Shown: one piece after another, positions 40,303 through 40,409 of the stretch
Layout of the letters: each line of letters opens with the position of its first letter
How positions within the stretch are numbered: the stretch's first letter is position 1
Origin: Chara braunii
Taxonomy: Eukaryota > Streptophyta > Charophyceae > Charales > Characeae
DNA length: 40,409 bases
Assembly: GCA_003427395.1 (NCBI GenBank)
Contig: BFEA01000374.1
Location: 1,216,516 to 1,256,924, forward strand
Reading direction: 5' to 3'
Made by a program: the position numbers and the translations under genes
Notes under the pieces: generated by a model
Told to the model about the DNA's origin: nothing
Seen by the model: only the letters and a program-made list of their open reading frames with translations
Databases searched by the model: none

Positions 40303-40409
40303 GGCATTTATTACTTTGCCCATGAAAAGATGCCTATCTTGGAAAGACATTTATTACTTTGCCTAGGAAAAGATGCCTATCTTGGAAAGAAGTTTATTAC
40401 TTTGCCCAT
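40303..40409. repeat. Tandem repeat, ~43-bp unit, at the window edge
   Basis: AAAAGATGCCTATCTTGGAA followed by AGACATTTATTACTTTGCC occurs at 40325-40367 and 40368-40409. A partial unit (GGCATTTATTACTTTGCC) precedes it. The array probably continues beyond the window. Confidence 0.85.

Larger units (their letters stand above)
40225..40409 (-). pseudogene. Older LINE ORF2, continuation beyond the chromovirus
   Basis: Read on the minus strand, the bases just right of the CATC duplication give GIWQIKHVWTDG. Joined to the minus-strand sequence left of 21116 they continue TKEWKTVK, a stop, then LRTELEGCYNLEKNL. The LINE at 21912-28638 has GVWQVKHIWSDSKGRWKT and then LREKMKGCHRL in the same place. 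Excising the chromovirus with one CATC copy therefore restores the LINE frame exactly. Further right the coding sense fades into a 43-bp tandem repeat, and the window ends. Confidence 0.88.

Noticed and set aside
1-40409. tRNA or rRNA genes
   Set aside because: GTTCGA-type B-box words occur (for example near 8150, 10250 and 32590), but none has a matching cloverleaf that I could build by eye.

Overview
The window looks like a repeat-filled stretch of a large plant-type nuclear genome. Nothing resembles bacterial, plastid or mitochondrial gene order, and I found no convincing intact host gene. Every recognisable coding region belongs to a transposable element: a hAT DNA transposase, four non-LTR (LINE) copies or fragments, one Ty3/gypsy chromovirus, and one scrap of another LTR-element integrase. 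All of them carry in-frame stops or frameshifts. The style of the hAT and LINE proteins fits a streptophyte, with a charophyte alga such as Chara my best guess; that is recollection plus inference and cannot be proved from this sequence.

Left part (1-10.4 kb): microsatellites, including a long ATCA/TGAT tract of inverted blocks. These are followed by a decayed hAT transposase (about 682-3091) with a long acidic, Gln/Arg/Val-rich tail in another frame (3088-4632). Next come mostly unannotatable DNA, an integrase C-terminal fragment (6760-7059) and a 46-bp minisatellite.

Middle part (10.4-15.7 kb): five unrelated minisatellite arrays stand almost end to end (about 10468-14065). Immediately after them lie two decayed reading frames of unknown family (14079-14695 and 14816-15199). 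This is the least explained piece of the window.

Right part (15.7-40.4 kb): a stack of retrotransposons. A 5'-truncated LINE lies on the plus strand (15735-18243, with a poly-A tail). An older LINE lies on the minus strand (about 19374-21119), and its reading frame resumes at 40225. It is interrupted by a Ty3/gypsy chromovirus spanning 21120-40224, bounded by TG...CA LTRs with a 10-bp terminal inverted repeat and a 4-bp target duplication (CATC). That element's 5' LTR is itself split between 21911 and 32537 by a younger LINE of 10.6 kb. The 3' part of the younger LINE runs on the minus strand (28638 to 21912, ending in poly-T) and its 5' part is inverted onto the plus strand (28639-32536). 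That is the arrangement expected from twin priming, but with an unusually long 1.28-kb overlap that forms a large inverted repeat.

The order of events can be read directly: older LINE, then chromovirus, then the inverted LINE. No copy appears able to move by itself now.
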